Assembly (NCBI GenBank): GCA_019239975.1 | Contig: JAFAZE010000085.1 | Coordinates: 32,240 to 96,239 of the forward strand | Length of the DNA: 64,000 nt | Direction: 5' to 3' | From: Streptosporangiaceae bacterium | GTDB taxonomy: Bacteria; Actinomycetota; Actinomycetes; Streptosporangiales; Streptosporangiaceae | Shown here: piece after piece, positions 17,314-26,523 of the stretch | How the letters are laid out: each line of letters begins with the position of its first letter | How positions within the stretch are numbered: the stretch's first letter is position 1 | The notes under the pieces: generated by a model | The model's input: the letters and a program-made list of their open reading frames with translations, nothing else | Told to the model about the DNA's origin: nothing | Database searches by the model: none | Made by a program: the position numbers and the translations under genes

Positions 17314-17880
17314 TCACAGCAGTGGGGGCTGGCCGGCGTCGTAGACCAGCAGGCCGTCGTCGCGGAGGCGGAGGCCGGGGGACGGGCGGTGGTCCTCCAG
17401 CCGCCCGTCGTGCATGAGGTGCCGCACCGGCATGCCGCGCGCCATCGAGACGAAGTCCGCGACCAGGCGGCGGTGGCACCGCCACCACACGCTCTCCGAG
17501 CACATCACCGCCATCCGGCGGGACCGGGCCTCGGCGATGACCTCACCGGCCGCGGCGATGAAATCGGGCGTCCGCATGTGCTCCGCGTACCCGCGGAACA
17601 TGTCCTCGCGCCACATCACGTCCGGCGAGTCAGGGCTCGGCCTGCGAAAACCGCCCAGGCGTTTCTCCCAGCGGTAGGAGATCCCTGCTTCCGGTAGCCA
17701 GCGTTCGAGCTCGGTTCGCGCGACGTGCGGGTTGCGCCGGCTGCCGGGCGCGGTCCTGATGTCGATGATCCCGTCCACGCCCGCGCCGTGCAGGAGTTCC
17801 GCCATCCGCTCGGCGCTGGCGGTGCCGTGGCCGAACGTCAGGAGCACCGCGTCCTGCCTCGCAGGCTCCAACCTCACCAC
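17314..17880 (-). CDS. DUF488 domain protein
   Basis: The 188-residue protein is a DUF488 family member: it has the N-terminal TFGHGT, the IIDIRTAPGSRRNPH block and the CSESVWWRCHRRLVAD segment whose Cys and His are the family's hallmark. The biochemical role of the family is not known. GTG 17880 gives the expected N-terminus. It is on the same strand as an alpha/beta hydrolase whose frame runs 251 bp into it, which is unusual for a real overlap. The 213 bp after apbE contain an inverted repeat and nothing else recognised. Confidence 0.83.
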   Translation of the reverse strand: MVRLEPARQDAVLLTFGHGTASAERMAELLHGAGVDGIIDIRTAPGSRRNPHVARTELERWLPEAGISYRWEKRLGGFRRPSPDSPDVMWREDMFRGYAEHMRTPDFIAAAGEVIAEARSRRMAVMCSESVWWRCHRRLVADFVSMARGMPVRHLMHDGRLEDHRPSPGLRLRDDGLLVYDAGQPPLL

Positions 17881-18577
17881 GGGCCCATAACATCACATCG
17901 CCGCCGTCTCGCCGCAGGAAAGCCGTCACGGCCGCCATGAACTCGGCGGGGCGGCTGGCGTGCACGAAGTGCCCGGCGGGGATCGTGATCAGCTCGCAGC
18001 GCGGGATCAGCCCGGCCATGTCGCGCAGCCTGTCCTGGCTGATATGGCTCTCCGGTCCGCCCGCGACGATGAGCGTGGGCGCGGTGATCGCGGCGAGGCC
18101 GTCGCGCCATGCCTGCGGCGGGTCGTTGGCCTGCGGGACCATCGTCGTCACGGCCCAGTCGAACGACAGCGGCCCGTCGGGCCGCGAGGGCGCGCGCGGC
18201 GGGCGCGACCACGGCGGCGCCGGGTCCTCCAGCACCAGGCGGGTCACCCGGCCCGGGTACCGGCTGGCGAGCAGGTAGCCGACCACGCCGCCCAGGGAGT
18301 GCCCGATGACGGCGGCCTCGCCGAGCCCAAGCGCGCCGAGGAACGCGGCCACGTCGCCCGTGAGCAGTTCCGCCGTGTACTCACCCGGCCAGTCGCTCTC
18401 GCCGTGACCACGCAGGTCGATCGCGTACACCCGGTACGAGGCCGCCAGCGCGGCCGCCACCTCGTCCCAGTCGGAGCTGTCGTCGCCGAGCGAATGCAGC
18501 AACACGACCGGAGGCGCCCCCGCCTGTCCCCGGACGCGATAGGCGAGCCGGACGGCGCCGGCCTGAACATCCGTCAT
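17630..18577 (-). CDS. Alpha/beta hydrolase with abnormal C-terminal extension
   Basis: Residues 1-235 form a complete alpha/beta hydrolase: LLHSLGDDSSDW oxyanion loop, the nucleophile elbow GHSLGG, a later catalytic Asp region (PTLIVAGGPE) and the terminal GHFVHASRP histidine. The substrate is unknown. A normal member would stop near residue 235-240, but the frame continues for about 80 Arg-rich residues over the first 251 bp of the DUF488 gene. The stop was probably lost by a small indel, or the tail is a sequencing error. ATG 18577 is at the expected family start. Confidence 0.75.
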   Translation of the reverse strand: MTDVQAGAVRLAYRVRGQAGAPPVVLLHSLGDDSSDWDEVAAALAASYRVYAIDLRGHGESDWPGEYTAELLTGDVAAFLGALGLGEAAVIGHSLGGVVGYLLASRYPGRVTRLVLEDPAPPWSRPPRAPSRPDGPLSFDWAVTTMVPQANDPPQAWRDGLAAITAPTLIVAGGPESHISQDRLRDMAGLIPRCELITIPAGHFVHASRPAEFMAAVTAFLRRDGGDVMLWARGEVGACEAGRGAPDVRPRHRQRRADGGTPARRGRGRDHRHQDRARQPAQPARRANRARTLATGSRDLLPLGETPGRFSQAEP

Positions 18578-18675
18578 GCTGCCGACGCTACGGGCGCCCG
18601 CCCGGCAGCGCAGCGCCGTTCAGCCGAGGGCGGATGAGTTCCGCCGTAAGCGGATAACCGCGTCCGCGCCCCGTG

Positions 18676-18723
18676 CCGGCACGCCCGCGTTGGCGCGCCC
18701 GTGCCGGCATGCCCGCGGCCGGA
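18676..18723. repeat. 20-bp direct repeat beside the P450 gene
   Basis: CCCGTGCCGGCAYGCCCGCG occurs twice, separated by 8 bp, in the 148-bp gap between the hydrolase start and the P450 stop. No gene is seen in the gap. Confidence 0.7.
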
Positions 18724-18725
18724 GC

Positions 18726-19925
18726 TCACGGCGACAGGCGCACGGGGAGCGTCTCGAGGCCGTGGATGAGCGTGCTCGGCCGCCAGCGCAGCGACTCCGG
18801 CGGCACCGCGAGCGCCATGGACGGGAACCGCCCGAGCAGGCCGCCGAACGCGATCTCGCCCTCCATGCGGGCCAGCGGCGCGCCCAGGCAGTAGTGAATG
18901 CCGTGGCCGAACGCCACGTGCCCGCCGGCGTCGCGGCCGACGTCGAGCCGGTCCGGCGACGGGTAACGGCCGGGGTCGCGGTTGGCGGAGCTGATCGCCA
19001 CCAGCACCGCCTCCCGTTCGGGAATGAGCGTGCCGCCGATCTCCACCGGCTCCGCGGTGAACCGGAACGTCGCGTGGTTGACGGGGTTGGTGTAGCGGAG
19101 CAGTTCCTCGACAGCGCCGGGCAGCAGCGAACGGTCGGCGCGCAGCCGCGCCGTTTCGCCGGGGCTGAGGAGCAGCGCGAGCGTCCCGTTGCCGATCAGG
19201 TTGACGGTGGTCTCGTGCCCGGCGACCAGCAGCAGGAAGATCATGCCGAGCAGTTCGCTCTCGGTGAGCCGGTCACCGGAATCGCGCGCACCGATCAGGG
19301 CGGATACGAGGTCGTCGGCGGGGTGCGCCCGCTTGTCCTCGACCAGGGCGGCGAAATACCCGGTCATCGCCCTGGCGGCCGTCTCGAACTCCGCGTGCGC
19401 GGCGTCATGGGACAAGACGATGTGCGTCCACGCACGGAAGTCGTCACGGTCGTGATCCGGGATGCCGAGCAGCTCGCAGATCACGGTGATCGGCAGCGGG
19501 AACGCGAACGCCTCGAGCAGGTCAACTTCGCGCCGCCCCGTCATGGCGTCGAGCAGCGAGCCGGTGATCTCGGTGACGCGAGGGCGCAGCCGCTCCACCC
19601 GGCGCGGGGTGAACGCCTTCGTGACGAGCCGGCGGAGCCGTTCGTGATCCGGCGGATCGGAGTTGAGCATGTGCGTGTCGAGCGCCGCGATGAGGTCATC
19701 CTGGCCGGCGGTCCAGCCGGGCTTCAGCTTGCGCCAGTCCTTGATCAGCCGCGGGTCGGCGAGGGCGGCGCGGGCATCCGCGTAGCGGGTGATGAGCCAG
19801 ACGGGACTGCCGCCGGGCATGGCGGCCCGGGTGACCGGGCCCTCGGCGCGCAGCCGCTCGTAGACGGCGTAGGGGTTCTGTACGAACTCCTCGCCGAGCT
19901 GCTCGATCGCGGTGGAACTCGCCAT
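18726..19925 (-). CDS. Cytochrome P450, soluble bacterial type
   Basis: The 399-residue enzyme is a complete class I bacterial P450. The oxygen-binding I-helix motif is AGHETT, the K-helix is EELLRY, and the heme loop FGHGIHYCLGAPLARME contains the cysteine thiolate ligand. Sequence style is closest to CYP107-like actinomycete enzymes that hydroxylate secondary metabolites; the substrate is not predictable. No ferredoxin gene is adjacent. ATG 19925 was chosen because GGGAG precedes it at good spacing and MASSTAIEQLG fits the family; an extension to 20018 reads through the promoter. Confidence 0.92.
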   Translation of the reverse strand: MASSTAIEQLGEEFVQNPYAVYERLRAEGPVTRAAMPGGSPVWLITRYADARAALADPRLIKDWRKLKPGWTAGQDDLIAALDTHMLNSDPPDHERLRRLVTKAFTPRRVERLRPRVTEITGSLLDAMTGRREVDLLEAFAFPLPITVICELLGIPDHDRDDFRAWTHIVLSHDAAHAEFETAARAMTGYFAALVEDKRAHPADDLVSALIGARDSGDRLTESELLGMIFLLLVAGHETTVNLIGNGTLALLLSPGETARLRADRSLLPGAVEELLRYTNPVNHATFRFTAEPVEIGGTLIPEREAVLVAISSANRDPGRYPSPDRLDVGRDAGGHVAFGHGIHYCLGAPLARMEGEIAFGGLLGRFPSMALAVPPESLRWRPSTLIHGLETLPVRLSP

Positions 19926-19990
19926 GGTGCGCTCCCGAAGTAGCCTTGAGCCAGCGCCTCTCCGCGCTCTCGCCCCCGCGCCCGGCTCAA

Positions 19991-20018
19991 GTAATATCTT
20001 ATACACGTAAAGGGTCAA
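19991..20018 (-). promoter_or_regulatory. Putative P450 promoter
   Basis: On the minus strand TTGACC (20018-20013) and TATTAC (19996-19991) are 16 bp apart in an AT-rich patch about 65 bp before the P450 ATG. Confidence 0.4.
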
Positions 20019-20138
20019 CCGGGTGCCGGTACCGGCTCCCCGGCCGTTACCAGTTTCTCGTTACCACTTCCCGGCCGGCGGGGAGGTTGCGCAGCGAGGC
20101 TCCGCCGCCGGCCGTGCCGGGGCGCGTAAAGTTACTTC

Positions 20139-22097
20139 GTGGCAGATCCCCAGGACTACCGCCCGGCGCCGGGCGCGATCCCGGAATCGCCGGGGGTCTA
20201 CCGGTTCCGTGACGAGCACGGCCGGGTGATCTACGTTGGCAAGGCGAAGTCCCTGCGGCAGCGGCTGAACTCTTATTTCGCCGACTTCGCGAGCTTGCAC
20301 CCGCGCACCCAGCTCATGCTGACGACGGCGGCGAAGGTCGACTGGACCGTGGTCGGCACCGAGGTCGAGGCGCTGCAGCTCGAGTATTCCTGGATCAAGG
20401 AATTCGATCCGCGGTTCAACGTCAAGTACCGGGACGACAAGAGCTACCCGTACCTCGCGGTGACGATGGACGAGGAGTTCCCGCGCGTGATGGTGATGCG
20501 CGGCGCGAAGCGGAAGGGCACCCGCTATTTCGGCCCTTACAGTCATGCCTGGGCGATCAGGGACACGGTGGACACGCTGCTGCGCGTGTTCCCGGTTCGC
20601 ACCTGTTCCAAGGGTGTCTTCAAGCGGGCCGGGCAGATCGGCCGCCCGTGCCTGCTCGGCTACATCGGCAAATGCTCCGCGCCGTGCGTCAAACGAATCT
20701 CCGCCGAAGAGCACCGCATGCTCGCGGAGGACTTCTGCGACTTCATGTCCGGCCAGACGACCCGCTTCATCAGGCGGCTGGGGACGGAAATGAGGGCCGC
20801 CTCCGACGCGGAGGAATACGAGCGCGCGGCGCGGTTGCGCGACGATATCCGGGCGCTCGAGCGGGCGCTGGAAAAGCAGGCGGTCGTGCTCGGCGACGGC
20901 ACCGACGCCGACGTGATCGCCCTGGCCGAAGATCAGCTCGAGGCCGCCGTCCAGGTCTTCTACGTGCGCGGCGGCCGAATACGCGGCCAGCGCGGCTGGG
21001 TGCTGGAAAAGGTAGAGGACGTGACCGCCGGCGAGCTTGTCGAGCATTTCCTCGGCCAGTTCTACGGCGGCGGGATGAGCGACAGCGAATCCGTGAACGC
21101 GGGAATTCCCCGCGAGGTTCTCGTCCCGGAATGCCCGCCGGACCCGGCGCCGATGACCGAATGGCTGTCCGCGCGGCGCGGCGGCCCGGTCACGCTCCGG
21201 GTGCCGCAGCGCGGCGACAAGCGCGCGCTGCTGGAGACCGTGGCCAGGAACGCGAAGGAATCGCTCGCCCTGCACAAGACCCGCCGCGCCAGCGACCTGA
21301 CCACGCGCAGCCGCGCGATGCACGAGATCCAGCAGGCGCTCGGCCTGGACGACGCGCCGCTGCGGATCGAGTGCTACGACGTGTCGAACCTGCAGGGCAC
21401 CCACGTCGTGGCGTCGATGGTGGTGTTCGAGGACGGCCTGGCGCGCAAGAGCGAGTACCGGCGCTTCGCGATCCGCGGTGCCGACGGCTCCGACGACGTG
21501 TCCGCGATCCGCGAGGTCATAACCCGTCGTTTCCGCCGTTACCTGGAGGAACGCGAGGCGACCGGCGAGCTGGACATGCTCGGCGACCCCGAGGCGAGGG
21601 AAGATCAAGATCTTTCTACCGAACGGGCGGTGGCATCACAGCGTAAGTTCGCTTACCCCCCCAACCTGGTGGTCGTCGACGGCGGCGCACCCCAGGTGGC
21701 CGCCGCCGCCCGGGCGCTGGCCGCTCTCGGCATCGACGATGTGGCGGTCTGCGGGCTGGCGAAGCGCCTGGAGGAGGTCTGGCTGCCTGGCGAGCAGTAC
21801 CCGGTCATCCTGTCGCGCAGCAGCGAGGGGCTGTACCTGCTGCAGCGGGTCCGGGACGAGGCGCACCGGTTCGCGATCACCTACCACCGGCAGAAACGGT
21901 CGAAGGCCGCGACCGTGAGCGAGCTGGACGGCATTCCCGGTCTCGGTCCGGCACGCCGCGCGGCGCTGCTCAAGCACTTCGGCTCGGTGCGCAAACTCTC
22001 CGCCGCGGAACCCGGGGAAATAGCATCGGTCCGCGGGATCGGTTCGCAGCTCGCGCAGACGATCGTGGCGTCACTACGGGGTGAGAAAGCCAAATGA
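20139..22097 (+). CDS. uvrC: Excinuclease ABC subunit C
   Basis: The 652-residue nuclease makes both incisions in nucleotide excision repair. In order it has a GIY-YIG domain ([20 protein letters not shown]), the cysteine-containing linker region, a UVR motif (residues about 205-245), the RNase H-like UvrC domain with [20 protein letters not shown] and VVVDGGAPQ, and two helix-hairpin-helix units at the end. The GTG at 20139 has no ribosome binding site; TAAAGT at 20127-20132 would place transcription start on the GTG, so leaderless translation is likely. It overlaps rapZ by 4 bp and starts the uvrC-rapZ-yvcK-whiA operon seen throughout actinobacteria. Confidence 0.96.
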   Translation: MADPQDYRPAPGAIPESPGVYRFRDEHGRVIYVGKAKSLRQRLNSYFADFASLHPRTQLMLTTAAKVDWTVVGTEVEALQLEYSWIKEFDPRFNVKYRDDKSYPYLAVTMDEEFPRVMVMRGAKRKGTRYFGPYSHAWAIRDTVDTLLRVFPVRTCSKGVFKRAGQIGRPCLLGYIGKCSAPCVKRISAEEHRMLAEDFCDFMSGQTTRFIRRLGTEMRAASDAEEYERAARLRDDIRALERALEKQAVVLGDGTDADVIALAEDQLEAAVQVFYVRGGRIRGQRGWVLEKVEDVTAGELVEHFLGQFYGGGMSDSESVNAGIPREVLVPECPPDPAPMTEWLSARRGGPVTLRVPQRGDKRALLETVARNAKESLALHKTRRASDLTTRSRAMHEIQQALGLDDAPLRIECYDVSNLQGTHVVASMVVFEDGLARKSEYRRFAIRGADGSDDVSAIREVITRRFRRYLEEREATGELDMLGDPEAREDQDLSTERAVASQRKFAYPPNLVVVDGGAPQVAAAARALAALGIDDVAVCGLAKRLEEVWLPGEQYPVILSRSSEGLYLLQRVRDEAHRFAITYHRQKRSKAATVSELDGIPGLGPARRAALLKHFGSVRKLSAAEPGEIASVRGIGSQLAQTIVASLRGEKAK

Positions 22098-23029
22098 ACG
22101 AACTCGAGGGACGCGGCGCCGAGCAGGCGCTCCCGTCCATCGTCATCATCACCGGTATGTCCGGCGCCGGCCGGTCCACCGCGGCCAAGTCCCTGGAGGA
22201 CCTCGGCTGGTTCGTGGTGGACAACCTGCCGCCCGCGCTGCTGCCCACCATGGCCGACCTGGCGGGGCGGGCGAACCTGACCCACATCGCCGCCGTGGTC
22301 GACGTGCGCAGCCGCGCGTTCAGCACGGACCTGAAGTCGGCGGTGACCGAGCTCGGCACCCGCGACGTGGCGGCGCAGGTGGTGTTCCTCGAGGCCGCGG
22401 ACGACACGCTGGTGCGCAGGTTCGACAGCGTACGGCGGCCGCACCCGCTGCAGGGCTCTGCGCGGGTCGTCGACGGCATCAGCGCGGAGCGGGAACTGCT
22501 GCGCGAGGTGCGCGGCGACGCCGACATCGTGCTCGACACCTCGGCGCTCAACGTGCACGAGCTGCGGGCACGGATGCACGACTACTTCGGCGGCGGTGGA
22601 GCAAGCGCGCTGAGGCTGAACATCGTTTCGTTCGGATATAAATATGGTCTTCCCGTGGACGCCGACCTGGTCGCCGACTGCCGGTTCCTGCCGAACCCGC
22701 ACTGGATTCCCGAGCTGCGCTCGCTGACCGGCCAGGACGCCCCGGTCCGTGACTACGTCCTGTCGCAGCCGGCGGCCGAGGAATTCCTCGAGACGTACTC
22801 CGAGCTGCTGCGCCTCGTGCTGGCGGGCTTCGAGCGGGAGGGCAAGCGGTTCGTGACGCTCGCGATCGGCTGCACCGGAGGCAAGCACCGCAGCGTGGCG
22901 ATCGCCGAACAGCTCGCCGCTGTGCTTGCTGATCATGAGGGGCTTGCTGATCACGAGGGGCTTACGAAGCTTGGGGGGCTCGCGGGACGGGAGGTGCAGG
23001 TGGTACACCGCGACCTGGGGCGGGAGTGA
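22094..23029 (+). CDS. rapZ: RapZ/YvcJ family nucleotide-binding protein
   Basis: The 311-residue P-loop protein carries the Walker A motif GMSGAGRST and the family's DNLPP and [11 protein letters not shown] blocks. E. coli RapZ binds small RNAs that control amino-sugar synthesis; in Gram-positives the role is less clear but the yvcJ-yvcK-whiA linkage is fixed. The ATG overlaps the uvrC stop (ATGA). Near the C-terminus three 18-bp direct repeats insert [11 protein letters not shown] between the conserved IAEQLAAVL and [10 protein letters not shown] segments, a local duplication absent from the family core. Confidence 0.93.
   Translation: MNELEGRGAEQALPSIVIITGMSGAGRSTAAKSLEDLGWFVVDNLPPALLPTMADLAGRANLTHIAAVVDVRSRAFSTDLKSAVTELGTRDVAAQVVFLEAADDTLVRRFDSVRRPHPLQGSARVVDGISAERELLREVRGDADIVLDTSALNVHELRARMHDYFGGGGASALRLNIVSFGYKYGLPVDADLVADCRFLPNPHWIPELRSLTGQDAPVRDYVLSQPAAEEFLETYSELLRLVLAGFEREGKRFVTLAIGCTGGKHRSVAIAEQLAAVLADHEGLADHEGLTKLGGLAGREVQVVHRDLGRE
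22924..22977. repeat. 18-bp tandem repeat, three units, inside rapZ
   Basis: GCTTGCTGATCATGAGGG (22924), GCTTGCTGATCACGAGGG (22942) and a diverged third unit (22960) keep frame and add a Leu-Ala-Asp-His-Glu-Gly hexapeptide repeat. Confidence 0.85.
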
Positions 23030-23031
23030 CG

Positions 23032-23979
23032 ATGAAGGTGGTCGCCCTGGGCGGCGGGCACGGGCTCGCGGCGTCCCTGGCCGCGCTGCGCCGGGTGACC
23101 GGCGACGTCACAGCGATCGTGACGGTCGCCGACGACGGCGGGTCGAGCGGCAGGCTGCGCCGCCAGTTCGGCGTGCTGCCGCCGGGGGACCTGCGGATGG
23201 CGCTGGCCGCGCTGTGCGGCGACGACGACTGGGGCACCACGTGGTCCAGGGTGGTGCAGCACAGGTTCGGCGGGGACGGCGAGCTGAACGGGCACGCGGT
23301 CGGCAACCTGCTGATCGCCGCGCTGTGGGACCTGCTCGGCGACCCGGTCGCCGGGCTGGACTGGGTGGGCAGGCTGCTGCGCACGTCGGGGCGGGTGCTG
23401 CCGATGGCGGCCGTGCCGCTCGATATCCTGGCGGAGGTGGAGGGCGCGGACCCGGCGCGGCCGCACGAGGTGACCCAGGTCCGGGGCCAGGCGGCCTGCG
23501 CGACGACGCCTGGACGGGTGAGGTCGATCTCGCTGCTGCCCGCCGACCCGCCCGCGGTGCCGGAGGCGGTCGCCGCGGTGCTGGACGCCGACTGGGTGGT
23601 GTTCGGGCCGGGGTCGTGGTTCACGAGCGTGCTGCCGCACCTGTTCGTGCCCGAGCTCTCGGACGCGCTGCACGCGACGGCCGCGCGGCGCGTGGTGGCG
23701 CTCAACCTGGTTCCGCAGCCGGGCGAGACCGACGGGTTCTCGCCGCACCGCCACCTGGAGGTGCTCGCGGAGCACGCGCCCGGGCTGCCGGTGGACGTGG
23801 TGCTGGCGGACACCCAGGCCACCGGTGGCTCGGTGAACGAGCTGGAGAAGGCGGCAGGCCTGCTCGGCGCCAGCGTGCTGCTCGCGGACGTGGCGGCGGA
23901 GGGCGGGGCCAAGCACGACCCGGTGCGGCTCGCCGCGGCGTATAGAGAGGTCTTTGGTGGGGGTGGGTCATGGCGATGA
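23032..23979 (+). CDS. yvcK: YvcK/CofD-like protein (gluconeogenesis/cell-shape factor)
   Basis: The 315-residue protein has the family nucleotide-sugar binding start [18 protein letters not shown], then [29 protein letters not shown] and the [16 protein letters not shown] block. B. subtilis YvcK is needed for growth on gluconeogenic carbon and binds UDP-GlcNAc. ATG 23032 lies 2 bp after rapZ with GGGAG upstream; a GTG at 23026 is an alternative. It overlaps whiA by 10 bp. Confidence 0.93.
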   Translation: MKVVALGGGHGLAASLAALRRVTGDVTAIVTVADDGGSSGRLRRQFGVLPPGDLRMALAALCGDDDWGTTWSRVVQHRFGGDGELNGHAVGNLLIAALWDLLGDPVAGLDWVGRLLRTSGRVLPMAAVPLDILAEVEGADPARPHEVTQVRGQAACATTPGRVRSISLLPADPPAVPEAVAAVLDADWVVFGPGSWFTSVLPHLFVPELSDALHATAARRVVALNLVPQPGETDGFSPHRHLEVLAEHAPGLPVDVVLADTQATGGSVNELEKAAGLLGASVLLADVAAEGGAKHDPVRLAAAYREVFGGGGSWR

Positions 23980-24947
23980 CGGGTGTGGTGAAGGACGAGC
24001 TCAGCCGGGTCACGGTGGTGAAGCCCTGCTGCCGCAAGGCGGAGGTGGCGACGCTGCTCAGGTTCGCCGGAGGGCTGCACCTGGCGGGCGGCCGGATCGT
24101 GATCGAGGCCGAGGTCGACACCGGGGCGGTGGCACGGCGGCTCCGTTCCAGCATCGCCGAGGTCTTCGGGCACTCCTCAGAGCTGCTCGTGCTCGCCCCC
24201 GGCGGGCTGCGCAAGGGCAACAGGTACGTGGTCCGGGTCAGCAAGGGCGGGGAGAGCCTGGCCCGGCAGGCAGGCCTGATCGACAGCTTCGGCCGCCCGG
24301 TCCGCGGCCTGCCGCGGCAGGTCGTGTCGGGCGCCACCTGTGACTGCGAGGCCGCCTGGCGCGGCGCGTTCCTGGTGCACGGATCGCTGACCGAGCCCGG
24401 CCGCTCGATGGCGCTGGAGGTCACCTGCCCCGGCTCGGAGGCCGCGCTCGCCCTGGTCGGCTGCGCCCGGCGGCTGCGGATCGGCGCCAAGGCGCGCGAG
24501 GTCCGCGGCGTGGACCGCGTGGTGATCAGGGACGGCGAGGCGATCGCCGCGATGCTCACCCGCCTCGGCGCGTACGACAGCGTGCTTGCCTGGGAGGAAC
24601 GGCGGATGCGCCGCGAGGTGCGCGCGACCGCGAACCGGCTGGCCAACTTCGACGACGCCAACCTGCGGCGCAGCGCGCGCGCCGCGGTGGCGGCCGGCGC
24701 ACGGGTGGAGCGTGCCCTGGAGATCCTCGGCTCGGACGCGCCCGATCACCTCACCATGGCGGGCAAGCTGCGCATCGCGCACCGCCAGGCGAGCCTGGAG
24801 GAACTCGGCCAGCTCGCCGACCCGCCGCTGACCAAGGACGCGATCGCGGGCCGCATCCGCCGCCTGCTGGCGATGGCCGACAGGCGCGCCGACGACCTCG
24901 GCGTCCCCGGCACCGAGGCCTGCCTGACCGCCGACATGCTCCCCTGA
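23970..24947 (+). CDS. whiA: Sporulation/cell-division regulator WhiA
   Basis: The 325-residue transcription factor joins a degenerate LAGLIDADG homing-endonuclease-like domain (residues about 1-220, starting [12 protein letters not shown] with [19 protein letters not shown]) to a C-terminal helix-turn-helix ([26 protein letters not shown]). With WhiB it switches on division and sporulation genes in Streptomyces, which supports a filamentous, sporulating host. The start overlaps yvcK by 10 bp; ATG 23976 is an alternative. It is the last gene of the operon. Confidence 0.95.
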   Translation: MAMTGVVKDELSRVTVVKPCCRKAEVATLLRFAGGLHLAGGRIVIEAEVDTGAVARRLRSSIAEVFGHSSELLVLAPGGLRKGNRYVVRVSKGGESLARQAGLIDSFGRPVRGLPRQVVSGATCDCEAAWRGAFLVHGSLTEPGRSMALEVTCPGSEAALALVGCARRLRIGAKAREVRGVDRVVIRDGEAIAAMLTRLGAYDSVLAWEERRMRREVRATANRLANFDDANLRRSARAAVAAGARVERALEILGSDAPDHLTMAGKLRIAHRQASLEELGQLADPPLTKDAIAGRIRRLLAMADRRADDLGVPGTEACLTADMLP

Positions 24948-24976
24948 CCCGAGCGGCCCGCCGAACCCCCGCCGCG

Positions 24977-25077
24977 CTCTCTCAACCCGCATCCGCCTCC
25001 TCCCTCTGCCGCATGCGCTCCTCTCAGCCGCATGCGCCTCTCTCAGCCGCATGCGCCTCTCCCTCAGCCGTGCCGCG
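24977..25077. repeat. 19-bp tandem repeats between whiA and the MFS gene
   Basis: CTCTCAGCCGCATGCGCCT is repeated exactly at 25021 and 25040, with diverged copies on both sides. The array supplies the stop and last codons of the minus-strand transporter gene. Confidence 0.8.
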
Positions 25078-26523
25078 TCCGTCTCCCGCCCCTGAGCGGC
25101 CGGCGACCGGCTCGAATTTCCACCGTGCCGGTAATAGGCGGCTCGGGTTTCCATCGTGCCGGCTGAGATCGCTGGGCGATCCGGCTCCGGCCGGCCCGGT
25201 GCCGGGCGGCCCGGCGCCGGGCGTCGCCCCCGTGGGCGTCCCCGCCAGGCGGCCGAGGATGAGGACGCAGCCGCCGCACACGGCGGCGAGCACCGCCCAT
25301 GGCCACGCGGTTCCCATGCCGTACAGCCAGCTGAGCACGCCTGGAGCGGCCGCCTGGCCGAGCGCCCAGGACAGCTGGTACACGGCGAGGTAGCGGCCGC
25401 GTACCGCCGTCGGCGCCGCCGCGACCACGAGCGTGTTCAGCGTCGGCCCCTGGATCAGCTCCGCGGCGGTGAACACCGCCACCGCGCCGAAGGCGCCCGG
25501 AATCACCGCGGCGCGCGGCACGACCCCCACACCCCACAGCAGCAGGAAAGACGCGGCCCACACCACGGCGGCGAGCTGCAGCATCCGGGCGGGCCGCAGC
25601 CACCCCAGGGCTCTGGACACGGTGGTCTGCGCCACGGCCACAAGCGTGGTGTTGGTCGCGAAGAGCACGCCGCTGAGCCAGGCGGGCTCGTGCAGGCCGC
25701 GGACGAGGTAAACGGTCAGCAGCACGTCGAGCGACACCATGCAGATCACGAACAGGAAGTTGGTCGCGGCGAGCAGCAGGAACGGCAGATCGCGCAGCGC
25801 GGCACCGAACCCGCCCAGCCCGCCGGCCCGGTTATGCCTACCGGTCTCGCCCGCCGCTCCGGTCCGCCGGGACTCCTCGTGGCTCCGCGCCCGCCGCGCC
25901 CCCGCACCGCGGCGCCAGCAGAACACCAGTGCCGCTGCCAGCACGTAACTCGCCGCGTTGACGGCGGCCAGCAGGTGATAACCGCCGCGGATCCCGATCG
26001 CCGCCGCACCGAGCAGGCCGCCGAGCCCGAAGCCCGCGTTCCGCACCGCGCGCTGGAAGGCGAACCACCGGGGCCGTTCGGCAGCCGGGAAGGCGTCCCC
26101 GACCAGCGCGAGGTTCGCCGTCCAGAAGAACCGGTTTCCGGCCGCGGCGAACAGCGCGAAGGCCACGAGCTGCCACGCGCTGGCCACCACGAGGTAGCCC
26201 GCGAAGGCGATCGCCGAGACCAGGTTGCCGGTGATCACGACCGCCGCCGGGGTGAACCGGTCGGTCAGCACCCCGGCGACGCCCGCCGCCGGCAGCGCGA
26301 GAAGTCCCGCCAGCGTCAGGCCGAACCCGATCATCTGCAGGTGCAGCGACGTGGTCCTGAGGAAGTACACGATCGCGAACGGCACGAACAGGCCGTCGCC
26401 AAGGCTGTCCACGACAAGCGCCCCCGCAAGCGGTCCCTGACCCGCCAGCCGCGGCAGCCCCAGCCAGCGCCCACCGTGGCTTGCCGGTACCGCCTGACGG
26501 CGGCCTGTCACTCCGCCTGTCAC
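25024..26523 (-). CDS. Major facilitator superfamily exporter with repeat-derived C-terminus
   Basis: The 499-residue membrane protein has about twelve hydrophobic segments in two halves split by a charged loop (residues about 205-240) and the MFS motif-A-like GVLTDRFTPA after the second segment. It resembles drug-efflux transporters; the substrate is unknown. The transmembrane core ends near residue 445. The remaining tail is Pro/Gly/Arg-rich and is encoded by 23-bp and 19-bp direct repeats, so the original stop was probably lost. GTG 26523 overlaps the stop of the LexA-like gene (GTGA), so repressor and pump are made from one transcript. Confidence 0.82.
   Translation of the reverse strand: MTGGVTGRRQAVPASHGGRWLGLPRLAGQGPLAGALVVDSLGDGLFVPFAIVYFLRTTSLHLQMIGFGLTLAGLLALPAAGVAGVLTDRFTPAAVVITGNLVSAIAFAGYLVVASAWQLVAFALFAAAGNRFFWTANLALVGDAFPAAERPRWFAFQRAVRNAGFGLGGLLGAAAIGIRGGYHLLAAVNAASYVLAAALVFCWRRGAGARRARSHEESRRTGAAGETGRHNRAGGLGGFGAALRDLPFLLLAATNFLFVICMVSLDVLLTVYLVRGLHEPAWLSGVLFATNTTLVAVAQTTVSRALGWLRPARMLQLAAVVWAASFLLLWGVGVVPRAAVIPGAFGAVAVFTAAELIQGPTLNTLVVAAAPTAVRGRYLAVYQLSWALGQAAAPGVLSWLYGMGTAWPWAVLAAVCGGCVLILGRLAGTPTGATPGAGPPGTGPAGAGSPSDLSRHDGNPSRLLPARWKFEPVAGRSGAGDGRGTAEGEAHAAERGACG
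25109..25162. repeat. 23-bp direct repeat in the MFS C-terminal coding region
   Basis: GGCTCGAATTTCCACCGTGC and GGCTCGGGTTTCCATCGTGC begin two 23-bp copies (25109 and 25140) spaced 8 bp apart. Confidence 0.75.
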
